From positions 2,403,501 to 2,467,500 of the forward strand of contig NZ_FMHT01000003.1 of the NCBI RefSeq assembly GCF_900091585.1: a stretch of 64,000 nt of DNA, in the 5' to 3' direction. Under the pieces are notes generated by a model. It worked only from the letters and a program-made list of their open reading frames with translations, was not told the origin of the DNA and searched no databases. The translations under genes were made by a program, and so were the position numbers. This stretch comes from Micromonospora nigra. GTDB taxonomy: Bacteria; Actinomycetota; Actinomycetes; Mycobacteriales; Micromonosporaceae. Positions 17,017 to 26,668 of this stretch are shown here, piece by piece (within the stretch, counting starts at the first letter, position 1; every line of letters begins with the position of its first letter).

Positions 17017-19404
17017 TCAGGAGACGGCCACCGCCGTGTCGTCGACCACGAAGGACGTCTGCAGGGAGGAGTCCTCGGTGCCGGCGAACTTCACGGTCAC
17101 GGTCTGCCCGGCGTACGTGGCCAGCGAGAAGGTGCGCTGGGCGTAGCCGGGGGCGGCGTCCAGGTTCGAGTACGTGGCCAGGGTCGCCAACACCGTCCCG
17201 GAGGAGCTGACCACCTGCACCTTGAGCGTGTCGTACGCGGTGCCGGTGCTGGTCTCGGCGGTGTCGACGTGCAACCAGAAGCGGAACGTGTAGGTGGTGC
17301 AGCCGGTGGGCAGGCTCACCGGCTGGGTGAGGGTGTCGACCCGGGAGGTGCCGTAGCCGTTCAGCCAGGCGCTCCAGCTTCCGCTGCGGGCGGGTTGGGC
17401 GGTGTGCTGCCCGACGACCCCGAAGGTCTGCGCCCAGCCGGTCGCGCCGGACTCGAAGCCCGGGTTGCCGAGCTTCTGCCCGGGGCTGGTGCAGGTCCCG
17501 CCGGAGCCGTTCACGGTCAGCGTGTACGTCGCCGAGCGGGTGGTTCCGCCCGCCGTGCCGTTGACGGTTACGTGGTAGACGCCGGGCGGGGTGGCCGGGC
17601 TGGTGCTCAGGGTCAACGTGGACGAGGCACCCGAGGTGACCGTGGCCGGGGTGAAGGAGGCGGTCGCCCCGGCGGGCAGGCCGGTCGCCGACAGCGTCAC
17701 GGTCTGCGGGGAGCCGTTGGTGGTGGCCGTGGACACCGTGGTCGTGGCGGCACCGCCCGGGTTCACGGCGCCGGCCGTGGGCGACAGGGTCACCGAGAAG
17801 TGGCTGCTGGTGCCGCAGGCGACGTCGGTGCCGGCGACGTTCACCGAGGTCCACGCCGCCTGCACGGCCCGGTACTCGGTGGAGCAGGCACCGTAGAGGT
17901 CGGTGGCGGCCCGCAGGGTGTACGCCCGCGCGGTGTTCGCCGGGTTGGCGGAGTCGACGTACGACGTGGTGGAGGTGAAGTAGACGTCCAGCGCCCGCCA
18001 CCAGATCCTCTCGGCCTTCACCCGCCCGATCTTGGTGACGCCCGGGGCGGAACCGCACGGCGTCGAGGTGCCGTAGGGGGTGCTGCCGGTGCCCTCGGCC
18101 AGGTTGAAGAAGAAGTGGTTGGCCACGCCGGACGAGTAGTGCACGTCGGCGAACCTGGTGCTCGGCGACCAGCAGTTGTCGCTGGCGCCGTCCAGCGCCG
18201 GGTTGTGCATGTAGCGCAGCGGCGTACCGTCGCCGTTGATGTTGATCTTCTCGCCGATCAGGTAGTCGCCCGGGTCGGCGGCGTTGGCCGCGTGGAACTC
18301 CACGGCGGTGCCGAAGATGTCGCTGGTGGCCTCGTTCAGGCCACCGCTCTCGCCGGAGTAGACGAGCCCGCCCGGCACCACGTTGTCGGTGACGCCGTGG
18401 GCCATCTCGTGCCCGGCGATGTCCAGCGACACCAGCGGGTTGGCGTTGTCCACGCCGTCGCCGTAGGTCATCCGGGAGCCGTCCCAGAAGGCGTTCGAGT
18501 AGTTCTGGCCGTAGTGCACCCGGCTGGGCACGCCCCGCCCGTCACCGAAGACACCGTGGCGGCCGTGGACGTCCCTGAAGTAGGCGAACGTGACGGCGGC
18601 ACCGTAGTGGGCGTCGACCGCGGCCCGCTGACGCGCGTCGGTGCCGCCCCACCTGTTGTCGGTGTCGGTGACGATGGTGCAGCCGGCCGTGCCGTTGTTC
18701 ATGTCGCAGGTGGAGCCGTTGCCGTGCGACGGGTCGATCAGCTGGTAGGTGGTCGCCGCCAGCGTCGTGTCGAGGGCGACGGTGCCGCCGTAGACGCCGG
18801 TGCCGGTGCCGGCGATCGCCTCGATCTCGTCGTACGCACCGATGAGCGTGCCCGTGGTGGCGTCGGAGATGACGTGGAACCGCGACGGGGTCTGACCGTC
18901 GGGCTGCCAGCCGGTGATCACGGTCTCCCAGGCCAGCCGGCCCGTGCCGGAGCTGGCGTCGACGATCAGTTCCGGAGTGCCCACCTTCGTGATCGTCCCG
19001 GCGAACTCGGCCCGGGCGGCCCGCTTCGCGACGGTCGCCCTGACCTTCGCCGTGGTGCCGAGGGTGAGCGGGGCGGTCAGGCCGACGGAGGAGCCGGCGA
19101 AGCCGCCGTCGGCTCCGGTGTGGATGACGAAGTCGCCGCCGAGCACCCGCAGCCCCCGGTACGTTCGCGTGTAGCGGGTGTGGCCCGCGCCGTTCGCGTC
19201 CACCCTGGTGCTGTGCACCTGGTAGCTCTCGGCGTCGGTCCCCTGCACGGCCCCGGGGTTGGTCCGCAGCACGGTCGCCGCGCGGGCGGCCGGGGAGTCC
19301 GGCGCGGGGGCGGCGAGGGGTGTGGCGGGTGCCGCGGAGGCGACGCCGGTCACCAGGCCACTGGCGAGCAGGGCGGCACCGACGGCGGCCAGGGGTCTTT
19401 TCAC
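17017..19404 (-). CDS. Secreted M4 (thermolysin-family) zinc metallopeptidase
   Basis: 795-residue preproprotein. Signal peptide (VKRPLAAVGAALLASGLVTG, Ala-rich cleavage region), FTP/PepSY-like propeptide, then the M4 catalytic domain with HEMAH at residues 332-336, the third zinc ligand in GGLNEATSD, and the active-site His region DVHYSSGVANHFFF. After the catalytic domain come an Ig-like domain (NPGGAATTTV..., PGVYHVTVNGTAGG) and a C-terminal jellyroll (NPGFESGATGW to SFVVDDTAV) likely to bind substrate or wall polymers. GTG at 19404 follows AGGAGGGCAT, which decides the start; the long upstream in-frame extension is not used. Divergent from the emfourin-like lipoprotein over 151 bp. Confidence 0.9.
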   Translation of the reverse strand: MKRPLAAVGAALLASGLVTGVASAAPATPLAAPAPDSPAARAATVLRTNPGAVQGTDAESYQVHSTRVDANGAGHTRYTRTYRGLRVLGGDFVIHTGADGGFAGSSVGLTAPLTLGTTAKVRATVAKRAARAEFAGTITKVGTPELIVDASSGTGRLAWETVITGWQPDGQTPSRFHVISDATTGTLIGAYDEIEAIAGTGTGVYGGTVALDTTLAATTYQLIDPSHGNGSTCDMNNGTAGCTIVTDTDNRWGGTDARQRAAVDAHYGAAVTFAYFRDVHGRHGVFGDGRGVPSRVHYGQNYSNAFWDGSRMTYGDGVDNANPLVSLDIAGHEMAHGVTDNVVPGGLVYSGESGGLNEATSDIFGTAVEFHAANAADPGDYLIGEKININGDGTPLRYMHNPALDGASDNCWSPSTRFADVHYSSGVANHFFFNLAEGTGSTPYGTSTPCGSAPGVTKIGRVKAERIWWRALDVYFTSTTSYVDSANPANTARAYTLRAATDLYGACSTEYRAVQAAWTSVNVAGTDVACGTSSHFSVTLSPTAGAVNPGGAATTTVSTATTNGSPQTVTLSATGLPAGATASFTPATVTSGASSTLTLSTSPATPPGVYHVTVNGTAGGTTRSATYTLTVNGSGGTCTSPGQKLGNPGFESGATGWAQTFGVVGQHTAQPARSGSWSAWLNGYGTSRVDTLTQPVSLPTGCTTYTFRFWLHVDTAETSTGTAYDTLKVQVVSSSGTVLATLATYSNLDAAPGYAQRTFSLATYAGQTVTVKFAGTEDSSLQTSFVVDDTAVAVS

Positions 19405-19555
19405 ATGCCCTCCTGAACGGGGGATGGCGTGCCCGGAACGGTCACGCCGACTGCGAGGATGGAACGAGACGGGGGCGGCGCGGCGACGGCCGGCCCCGCG
19501 CGGGTGCCGAGGGCGAGGTGGGAACGGGATGGTCGTGCCGGGCGTCCGAGCGGGC

Positions 19556-20086
19556 ATGAGATCAGCCTCGAAGACCGGTGTCAAGATCGCGCTTGCGGCG
19601 CTGCTCCTGACGGGATGCTCAGCGACGGAACCGACGGGGACGATACCGGAGGAGGATGCTTCCGTGGGGGCGACCGTCCCCGCGTCCACGACGGCTGCAT
19701 CCACGCCCACGCCGGAAGTACCCACGCCCACGCCCACGTCGGGCACCCCGCTGGTGGTGCTCTCCCGATCCGGCGGCATCGCGGGTCGGGGCGACACCGT
19801 GACGGTGCACCCGGACGGCCGGTGGATCGCCGTGGACCGCGCCGGGACGACCCGCACGGGCACCCTGGACGCCGCCGAGCTGGACCGGCTGCGCCGGCTG
19901 GTCGCCGATCCCGAGCTGGCGGCCGAGGCGACCCGGTCGCCGGGCCCGACGGCGTGCCGGGACGCGTTCGACTACCGGCTTACCGTCGGGAGGACGGAGT
20001 CACACTGGTCGGACTGCCCCGTCGACTCCTACCGGCCGAGGGTGACCGCCGAGGTGGTCGAGCTGCTGGTGAGGGCCACCGGCTGA
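19556..20086 (+). CDS. Emfourin-like lipoprotein, candidate M4 peptidase inhibitor
   Basis: 176 residues. Short signal peptide with lipobox LLTGC (Cys21), a Thr/Pro/Glu-rich linker with repeated 'PTP', then a domain with VLSRSGGIAG, a hydrophilic strand, GTLDAAELDRLRRLV and CRDAFDYRLTVG. This order (SRSGG, a strand, 'TGxLDxxELxxLRxLV', 'DAFDYxL') matches my knowledge of emfourin, the protealysin inhibitor family often encoded beside M4 peptidases. The neighbouring divergent M4 gene supports this. An in-frame ATG at 19529 with GAGG upstream is an alternative start but would lengthen the leader by nine residues. Two Cys (CRDAF, SDC) may form a disulfide. Inhibition is inferred, not shown. Confidence 0.65.
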   Translation: MRSASKTGVKIALAALLLTGCSATEPTGTIPEEDASVGATVPASTTAASTPTPEVPTPTPTSGTPLVVLSRSGGIAGRGDTVTVHPDGRWIAVDRAGTTRTGTLDAAELDRLRRLVADPELAAEATRSPGPTACRDAFDYRLTVGRTESHWSDCPVDSYRPRVTAEVVELLVRATG

Positions 20087-20152
20087 GTCACGGACAGGTC
20101 GCCGCCTCGGCCGGGGCCGGTCGTGTCTACGCCGCCGCCGGAGCTGACGGTG

Positions 20153-20566
20153 TCAGAGGCGCTCGACCACCCGGAACCGCTCCAACACGGCGTACGTGTC
20201 GTCGTCCACGGTGAACTCCGGGTCACCCAGGTACGCCCGGAACTCGGACCCGTGCCAGAAGCCCTCGTGCCCGGCCCGCCACCGGGCCACCGAGGCGTAC
20301 CCCTCACCCTCGTCCCGGGCGTGCGCCAGGTCGACGTCGGCGAGCCGGACGACCCGCACCCCGGTCACCTCGATCACCGCGACCGGTCGGTCGTCCGAGT
20401 CGACCACCACCGACCGCGCGCCCGCCACGGGCAGCGGGTCGCCGTCGCGCTCGTACTCGATCAGCAGCCCGGTGGTGGACGTCTTGGCACCGGACAGGAT
20501 CGCGGCGACCAGTTGGTCCCGCAACGGGCCGGGGAAGGCGAACTCGGCCTTCGGCAGGTCGGACAT
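20153..20566 (-). CDS. ASCH domain protein
   Basis: 137 residues starting MSDLPKAEFAFPGPLRDQLVAAILSGAKTSTTGL. The pattern of a Lys-Thr-Ser/Thr after a helix (GAKTSTT), then a beta-barrel with VVVDSDDRPVAVIEVTGVRVVRLADVD and EGEGYASVARWRAGHEGFW, is that of ASCH proteins, a PUA-like RNA-binding fold. Some ASCH proteins hydrolyse modified cytidines, so that is one possible activity here. A TAACGT hexamer 7 nt upstream of the ATG and no Shine-Dalgarno suggest a leaderless start. Confidence 0.8.
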   Translation of the reverse strand: MSDLPKAEFAFPGPLRDQLVAAILSGAKTSTTGLLIEYERDGDPLPVAGARSVVVDSDDRPVAVIEVTGVRVVRLADVDLAHARDEGEGYASVARWRAGHEGFWHGSEFRAYLGDPEFTVDDDTYAVLERFRVVERL

Positions 20567-20573
20567 GAGCGCG

Positions 20574-20579
20574 ACGTTA
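20574..20579 (-). promoter_or_regulatory. Candidate -10 element (TAACGT) for the ASCH gene
   Basis: TAACGT lies 7 nt before the ATG with no ribosome site between, the leaderless arrangement. Confidence 0.4.
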
Positions 20580-20615
20580 GCCCGGATGCCCGCCCCGGCA
20601 CAGACCGTCAGAGGG

Positions 20616-21034
20616 TCAACTCCGGGGGTGGATCTGGCCGATCCGGATCCGGTTGCCGAACGGGTCACGGATGCCGAAGTCGATCCCGTACGGTCGCTCG
20701 GTCGGCTCGTCGACGACGTCGACGCCCTTGGCGACCAGGTCGTCGTACGCCTTCTGGGCGTCGCCGGTGGTCAGGCAGAGCCATCCGCTGAGCGCGCCCT
20801 TGGTGAGAAGTTCGCGGACCTGCTCGGCGGTCTCCGGGTCCAGGGCCGGCGGGCCCGGCTTCTCCAGCAGGATCTCGCGGCTGCGGTCGCCGGGGACGCT
20901 GACCTCAACCAGCGCATGAAGCCGAGATCCTGGTCGGTGTTCACCTCGAAGCCCAGCTTGCCGACGTAGAAGTCGAGGGCCTCGTCCTGGTCGAGGACGT
21001 AGAGGGCGGAGTGGGTGATCGCGTTGATCGTCAT
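20616..21034 (-). pseudogene. VOC/glyoxalase-family protein, frameshifted
   Basis: It begins MTINAITHSALYVLDQDEALDFYVGKLGFEVNTDQDLGFMRW, a typical VOC start. At about 20905 the reading frame breaks. The continuation (VSVPGDR, then FGIRDPFGNRIRIGQIHP, stop at 20616) is in another frame, consistent with one missing base between the TTGA and GGTC strings. With the base restored the product would be about 139 residues, normal for the family. Adjacent to a broken AraC gene, so the whole module may be decaying, or this break is a sequencing error. Confidence 0.75.
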
Positions 21035-21041
21035 GCCCAGG

Positions 21042-21047
21042 ACGCTA
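21042..21047 (-). promoter_or_regulatory. Candidate -10 element (TAGCGT) for the VOC gene
   Basis: TAGCGT lies 7 nt upstream of the ATG at 21034. No Shine-Dalgarno is visible. Confidence 0.35.
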
Positions 21048-21365
21048 CGGCCGGCCCGGCCGGGGCTGCTTATCCAAATCTGCTGGCCTGGTCCACGCCT
21101 TCGTGAAGCACGTCGGCACCGGTGCCGGCACGGGCGACCGTCGGCGATCTGCACCAGCAGGTGCATCGCCCGCTCCACCCTCCGGCGTTGCAGGTAGCGG
21201 TGCGGGGTCTCGCCGAAGGTGGCGCGGAAGGTGCGGATGAAGTGCGCCTCGGACGTGCGCGATGCGGGCCAGGGCCGGGATGTCCAGCCGTTCGGCGTAC
21301 GCACGGTCCATGGCGTCCCGGGCGCGCAGCATCGCCCGGTTGGACTGCTCCACCGCGTGACCCAT
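21045..21365 (-). pseudogene. AraC-family regulator remnant (frameshift and internal deletion)
   Basis: It starts MGHAVEQSNRAMLRARDAMDRAYAERLDIPALARIAHV, the first AraC helix-turn-helix. It then shifts frame after two missing bases near 21257. SEAHFIRTFRATFGETPHRYLQRRRVERAMHLLVQ follows in the second frame. The second helix-turn-helix is missing, and the gene jumps to the C-terminal tail VPTCFTKAWTRP in the first frame. An internal deletion of perhaps 30-40 residues plus the frameshift makes this a genuine pseudogene. Its likely former target was the adjacent VOC gene. Confidence 0.75.
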
Positions 21366-21390
21366 TCACCCTCGGGACGTCCGATTCATA

Positions 21391-21467
21391 TGGAGCCCCC
21401 GGCCGGGATCGAACCGGCGACATCTCGCTTACAAGGCGAGTGCTCTGGCCAGCTGAGCTACAGGGGC
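21391..21467 (-). tRNA. tRNA-Thr (anticodon UGU)
   Basis: A full 77-nt cloverleaf on the minus strand. The seven-bp acceptor stem starts GCCCCTG and closes with CGGGGGC. The D-arm is GCTC/GAGC. The anticodon stem CTCGC/GCGAG carries loop CTTGTAA (anticodon TGT, codon ACA). The variable loop is short, the T-arm is GCCGG-TTCGATC-CCGGC, and CCA is encoded. No att-site duplication was seen within the window. Confidence 0.97.
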
Positions 21468-21792
21468 GGGTGTGACGTGGTCAGCATAGCGACTGACGTC
21501 CGGATTTCCCGCTCGGCAGGGGTCCCGAGCACGGGAAACGTCCACATCTCGCACTGACGTGAGGCGATTGATGTCCGCCCGTGCCCGAGTGACCGGAATG
21601 CGTATGCCGTCCGTCCCATCCAGTGTTCTCCTTCTTGGCACGGCGGCTCCAGCCGTTTACGGTGCAGTGACACGGACGACATCCGGCCCGCCCGGCCGTC
21701 GCCCGTGGCGCCGGCACGGGCATCCGCGCCGGTCGCTCCTTCACTCGGATCGTCCGGCACGTTCCTGCCGGTGAAAGGAAGCGCACCCCCTC
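21468..21792. other. Intergenic region between tRNA-Thr and the ABC ATPase gene
   Basis: 325 bp with no supportable gene. It should hold the promoters of the divergent tRNA and ABC ATPase genes. I see no strong palindrome or -35/-10 pair. AAGGAAG near 21776-21782 is the likely, rather distant, ribosome site of the ATPase gene. Confidence 0.4.
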
Positions 21793-22884
<1,092 letters not shown>

Positions 22885-22891
22885 CGTACGA

Positions 22892-22929
22892 CGGAAGGGG
22901 CGGCCCGCCACGGCGGACCGCCCCTTCCG
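22892..22929 (+). terminator. Intrinsic terminator hairpin after ugpC
   Basis: Perfect 12-bp inverted repeat (arms 22892-22903 and 22918-22929) with a 14-nt loop, 8 nt after the ABC ATPase stop codon. It may also serve rlmB, which ends convergently at 22991. Confidence 0.8.
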
Positions 22930-22990
22930 GATGTCTCAGACTCGCCGTGGCACGGGAACCCGAGCCGCCTGGGCACAGGGTCGCCCTGAC

Positions 22991-24118
22991 TCAGCCCTCG
23001 ACGGCCCGACGCCGGGCCACCTCCGCGAGGGTCACCGCGGCGGCCACGCTCGCGTTGAGCGACTCCACCTCGGAGACCATCGGAATGCTGACGGTCAGGT
23101 CGCAGGTCTCGCCGACCAGACGCGACAGCCCCCGCCCCTCGGAGCCGACCACCACGACCAGCGGGCCGACGGCGGCCTCCAGGTCGTACAGCTCGGTGTC
23201 GCCGTCGGCGTCCAGGCCGACCACCACGAAACCCGCGTCCCGGCATGCCTTCAACGACCGGGTCAGGTTGGTCACCTGGGCGACGGGCACCCGGGCGGCC
23301 GCGCCGGCACTGGTCCGCCAGGCGGTCGCCGTGATCCCGGCGGCCCGCCGCTCCGGTACGAAGACCCCCTGCGCACCGAACGCGGCGGCCGACCGGATCA
23401 CCGCACCCAGGTTGCGCGGATCGGTGACCCCGTCCAGCGCCACCAGCAGCGGGGCGCTCTGCTCCAGTGCGGCGGCGAGCAGGTCCTCGAACGGCTCGTA
23501 GGCGAACGGCGGCACCTGGAGGCCGACACCCTGGTGCAGCACGCCGCCGGTCATCCGGTCCAGCTCGGCCCGGCTGATCTCCAGGATGGCGATGCCCCGG
23601 TCGGCGGCCGTCCGGACGATCTCGTTGACCCGGTCGTCCATGTCGATGCCCTGGGCGGTGTAGAGCGCGGTCGCGGGCACCGCGGCCCGCAGCGACTCCA
23701 GGACCGGGTTGCGCCCCACCAGCAGCTCCGGCGTGTCCCTGGCCGGGTTGGACTTGCGGCCCGGCGCCACCCGGGGGCCTCCCCGGCCGGCGGCCGGCCT
23801 GCCGCGACCGCCACCCGCGCTCCGGGCCGGAACCGCCCCCTTGGTGCCCTTGCCCCAGGTGGTGTCCTTGGTGCCCGGCTTACCGATCTTGGGGCTCCGC
23901 CCCTCCTCGGCGGCGGCGCGGCGCTCCTTGTCCTGCTTCCAGGCCGTGCGCTGGGGCAACTTCTCGGTGCCCGAGTACGCCTTGTGCCACGGCCGCTCGT
24001 CGGCGGGCAACGTCCTGCCCCGGCCGGTGAGGGAGTCCTTGTTCTTGCCACCGGAGCCCTTCGGGGCACCCGCCTTCGGCGTCAGTCGCCGGCCACGGCG
24101 CTGCGAGTTGCCGGCCAT
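22991..24118 (-). CDS. rlmB: 23S rRNA (guanosine-2'-O-)-methyltransferase RlmB (TrmH family)
   Basis: 375 residues. A long basic, Gly/Lys-rich N-terminal extension (about 140 residues, rich in GKGT and RG) precedes the SpoU substrate-binding domain ([22 protein letters not shown]) and the SPOUT knot with motifs [35 protein letters not shown] and [19 protein letters not shown]. It methylates a G of the 23S peptidyltransferase region (G2251 in E. coli). The ATG overlaps the cysS stop as ATGA, so the two genes are translationally coupled, the usual actinobacterial arrangement. Confidence 0.92.
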   Translation of the reverse strand: MAGNSQRRGRRLTPKAGAPKGSGGKNKDSLTGRGRTLPADERPWHKAYSGTEKLPQRTAWKQDKERRAAAEEGRSPKIGKPGTKDTTWGKGTKGAVPARSAGGGRGRPAAGRGGPRVAPGRKSNPARDTPELLVGRNPVLESLRAAVPATALYTAQGIDMDDRVNEIVRTAADRGIAILEISRAELDRMTGGVLHQGVGLQVPPFAYEPFEDLLAAALEQSAPLLVALDGVTDPRNLGAVIRSAAAFGAQGVFVPERRAAGITATAWRTSAGAAARVPVAQVTNLTRSLKACRDAGFVVVGLDADGDTELYDLEAAVGPLVVVVGSEGRGLSRLVGETCDLTVSIPMVSEVESLNASVAAAVTLAEVARRRAVEG

Positions 24119-25533
24119 CAGTCCTGCTCTCCAATAGTCCAACGGGGGCCCTGGGGGGTGTCCTCGACCACCACGCCGGCCTGCTTGAGCTGGTCACGCA
24201 CCGTGTCGGCGGCGGCCCAGTCCTTGCGGCTGCGGGCCTGCGCGCGCTGCTCCAGGGCCAGCGCGATCAGGGAGTCCACCACGCCGCGCAGGTCGCTCGC
24301 GCGGCTGCCACCCGTCCAGGCCGGGTCGTGGGGGTCGACCCCGAGGATATCCAGCATGGCGCGGACGGAGCCGAGCGCCGTGCGGACGGTCACATCGTCG
24401 TTGCCGGTCAGCGCGGTGTTGCCGTCGCGCAGCACCTCGTGCAGCACGGCCAGCGCGGCGGAGGTGTTCAGGTCGTCGTCCATCGCGGCGGCGAACGCCG
24501 CCGGCAGTTCACCGAGCTGGCCGGCGCCCACCCGCTCGGCGGCCCGCTGCACGAACCCCTCGATCCGCCGGTACGCCACCGCCGCCTCGCGCAGCGCGTC
24601 CTCGGAGTAGTCGATGCGCGAACGGTAGTGCGCGGCGGCGTAGTAGTAGCGCAGCTCCACCGGCCGCACGCCGAGGGAGGCCACGTAGTCGAGGTCGAGG
24701 GCGTTCCCCAGCGACTTGCCCATCTTCGCCCCGCCGATGCTGAGCAGCCCGTGGTGCACCCAGTAGCGGGCGAACGGCAGGCCGGCGGCCTGCGACTGGG
24801 CGACCTCGTTCTCGTGGTGCGGGAAGGTCAGGTCGAGCCCGCCGCCGTGGATGTCGAACTCCGCGCCCAGATACCGCCGGCACATCGCCGAGCACTCGAT
24901 GTGCCAGCCGGGACGACCCCGGCCCCACGGCGACGGCCAGTACGCGTCGGCCGGCTCGTCAGGCTTGACGCCCTTCCACAGCGCGAAGTCGCGCGGGTCG
25001 CGTTTACCCCGGTCGGGGGCGTCCCCGGCGGACTGCATGTCGTCGGGCGACTGGTTCGACAGGGCCCCGTACGCCGGCCAGGAACGCACGTCGAAGTACA
25101 CGTCGCCGGAGCCGTCGGTGGCCGGGTAGGCGTGCCCGCCGGCGATCAGCTTCGCGATCAGCTCGTGCATCTCCGGGATGTGACCGGTGGCCCGCGGCTC
25201 GTACGTGGGCGGCAGCACGTTCAACGCCCGGTACGCCTCGGCGAGCCGCAGCTCGTTGGCGTACGCGATCGACCAGAACGGCCGCCCCTGCTCCTGCGCC
25301 TTCACCAGGATCTTGTCGTCGATGTCGGTCACGTTGCGGATGAAGGTGACCTCGTTCTCGGCGGCGAGCAACCAACGACGCAGCACGTCGTAGTTCACAC
25401 CCGAGCGAAGGTGACCGATGTGCGGCGGTGCCTGGAGGGTGAGACCACACAGGTAGACCCCCACCTTGCCGGCTTCCCGCGGGACGAAGTCCCGCACCGA
25501 TCGGGTGGCGGTGTCATACAGGCGTAGCGTCAC
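24118..25533 (-). CDS. cysS: Cysteinyl-tRNA synthetase
   Basis: 471 residues, the normal length for a class I CysRS. HIGH motif in [10 protein letters not shown], zinc-binding Cys near the start (YLCGLTLQ) and in [17 protein letters not shown]-type motif in [11 protein letters not shown], and a C-terminal anticodon-binding helical domain. It charges tRNA-Cys with cysteine. The GTG at 25533 is preferred over the far-upstream in-frame start. There is no Shine-Dalgarno, but TACCCT lies 6 nt upstream, pointing to a leaderless mRNA. Overlaps rlmB by four bases. Confidence 0.95.
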   Translation of the reverse strand: MTLRLYDTATRSVRDFVPREAGKVGVYLCGLTLQAPPHIGHLRSGVNYDVLRRWLLAAENEVTFIRNVTDIDDKILVKAQEQGRPFWSIAYANELRLAEAYRALNVLPPTYEPRATGHIPEMHELIAKLIAGGHAYPATDGSGDVYFDVRSWPAYGALSNQSPDDMQSAGDAPDRGKRDPRDFALWKGVKPDEPADAYWPSPWGRGRPGWHIECSAMCRRYLGAEFDIHGGGLDLTFPHHENEVAQSQAAGLPFARYWVHHGLLSIGGAKMGKSLGNALDLDYVASLGVRPVELRYYYAAAHYRSRIDYSEDALREAAVAYRRIEGFVQRAAERVGAGQLGELPAAFAAAMDDDLNTSAALAVLHEVLRDGNTALTGNDDVTVRTALGSVRAMLDILGVDPHDPAWTGGSRASDLRGVVDSLIALALEQRAQARSRKDWAAADTVRDQLKQAGVVVEDTPQGPRWTIGEQD

Positions 25534-25539
25534 CGTACA

Positions 25540-25545
25540 AGGGTA
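25540..25545 (-). promoter_or_regulatory. Candidate -10 element (TACCCT) for cysS-rlmB
   Basis: TACCCT ends 6 nt before the cysS GTG. No ribosome site is present, so a leaderless transcript is likely. Confidence 0.5.
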
Positions 25546-25583
25546 GCCGTCCGCGCTTTTCCGGATCGGCCGGAGCCGGGTCG

Positions 25584-25589
25584 TACGCT
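25584..25589 (+). promoter_or_regulatory. Candidate -10 element (TACGCT) for the IclR gene
   Basis: TACGCT lies 7 nt before the GTG at 25597. It sits inside the 63-bp divergent region shared with cysS. Confidence 0.45.
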
Positions 25590-25596
25590 GCGTGCT

Positions 25597-26316
25597 GTGG
25601 ACACGGCGGCGCGACCCGGCAGCGACCCGACGGCACCGACCGGCGCGCGGGCCGGCATCCGGTCGGGAGGGGAACCGACCGCCCGGGGTGGTGAGACGGC
25701 GCAGACGCTGGACCGGGGACTCCGGTTGCTGCACCTCGTCGCGGACGCCGCCGGTGGCCTGACGGTCACCGAGGCGGCGAACCGGCTCGGCATCGGCAGG
25801 GCGGCGGTCTACCGGCTCGTCGGCGCGCTGGCCGGACACGGCATGCTGCGCCGCGACGCCGATGGCCGACTGCGCCTCGGCGCGGGGGTGCTGCACCTGG
25901 CCCGGCGGGCCCAGCCGCTACTCGCCGAGGGGGCGTTGCCCGCGCTGCGGCGACTCGCCGAACAGGCCGGTGCCACCGCCCACCTGACCGTGGTGGAGGG
26001 CGACGAGGGCGTGGCCCTGGCCGTGGTCGAACCGAGCTGGACGTCGTTCCACGTCGCGTACCGGACGGGGGCCCGGCACCCGCTGGAACGGGGAGCCGCG
26101 GGGCGGGCCATCCTCGCCGGCCGGGCAGGCGCCGCCGACCCGGTGACCACCGTCGGGGAGTTGCAGGCCGGGGCGTACGGGGTGGCCGCGCCGGTGCTGG
26201 GCGTACCCGGTCTGGAGGCGAGCGTCGGCGTGGTGGCGCTGGCCCCGTTGGACGCCGAGGCGGTCGGGGCGCAGGTGCTGGCCGCCGCCACGGCCATCGC
26301 CGCCGCCCTCGGCTGA
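25597..26316 (+). CDS. IclR-family transcriptional regulator
   Basis: 239 residues. A 33-residue low-complexity start precedes the winged helix-turn-helix ([48 protein letters not shown]) and an IclR effector domain ([35 protein letters not shown]). The effector domain is shorter than usual in its C-terminal half. Repressor or activator of an unidentified operon. The divergent neighbour cysS is a housekeeping gene and not an obvious target. IclR regulators often control aromatic catabolism, and a homogentisate pathway lies about 20 kb away, but no link is visible. Confidence 0.85.
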   Translation: MDTAARPGSDPTAPTGARAGIRSGGEPTARGGETAQTLDRGLRLLHLVADAAGGLTVTEAANRLGIGRAAVYRLVGALAGHGMLRRDADGRLRLGAGVLHLARRAQPLLAEGALPALRRLAEQAGATAHLTVVEGDEGVALAVVEPSWTSFHVAYRTGARHPLERGAAGRAILAGRAGAADPVTTVGELQAGAYGVAAPVLGVPGLEASVGVVALAPLDAEAVGAQVLAAATAIAAALG

Positions 26317-26668
26317 GCCAAGCCCGCACGACCCTGCCAACGGTCAGGATCGCGGGCAGGTCGGATAGGTCGCGCGCGCGGGTCGCGGAATGTCGGGGTA
26401 TCAGATGGCCGGGAAGCCGCGACATGCCGCAACCCACGCCCACCATCCACCGCCCACCACGCACCGCCACCACCCACCGCCCACCACGCATCACGCGACA
26501 CGCACCGCGGTATCGGCACCGTGCTAGAGCGTGCACCGGGCGGAACCGGGTCGCCTATACCACGCTTCGCGCCTCGATGGCCGGCTGTCCACAGCACCTC
26601 CGCGTAGCCCTGCCCTCGGTTGTCCACAGGGGTGTCGCGGGCGTACCGGCAACGCGCACGCTTCCCAC
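26317..26668. other. Intergenic region with short direct repeats
   Basis: About 350 bp without a gene. It holds two identical 17-bp copies (26447-26463 and 26474-26490, 27 bp apart) of an AC-rich string in a wider low-complexity CCACC tract. The remaining sequence shows nothing specific. Confidence 0.4.

Noticed and set aside
16990..19416. 808-residue plus-strand frame
   Set aside because: Antisense shadow of the M4 peptidase gene.
19259..19555. Long N-terminal extension of the emfourin-like lipoprotein
   Set aside because: The signal peptide and lipobox start at the ATG at 19556; upstream codons overlap the divergent promoter region.
21391..21467. tRNA-Thr as an integration site
   Set aside because: No integrase and no duplicate of the tRNA 3' end in the window.
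26447..26490. Direct repeats as an iteron or regulatory array
   Set aside because: They sit in a low-complexity CCACC tract, so the duplication may be chance.
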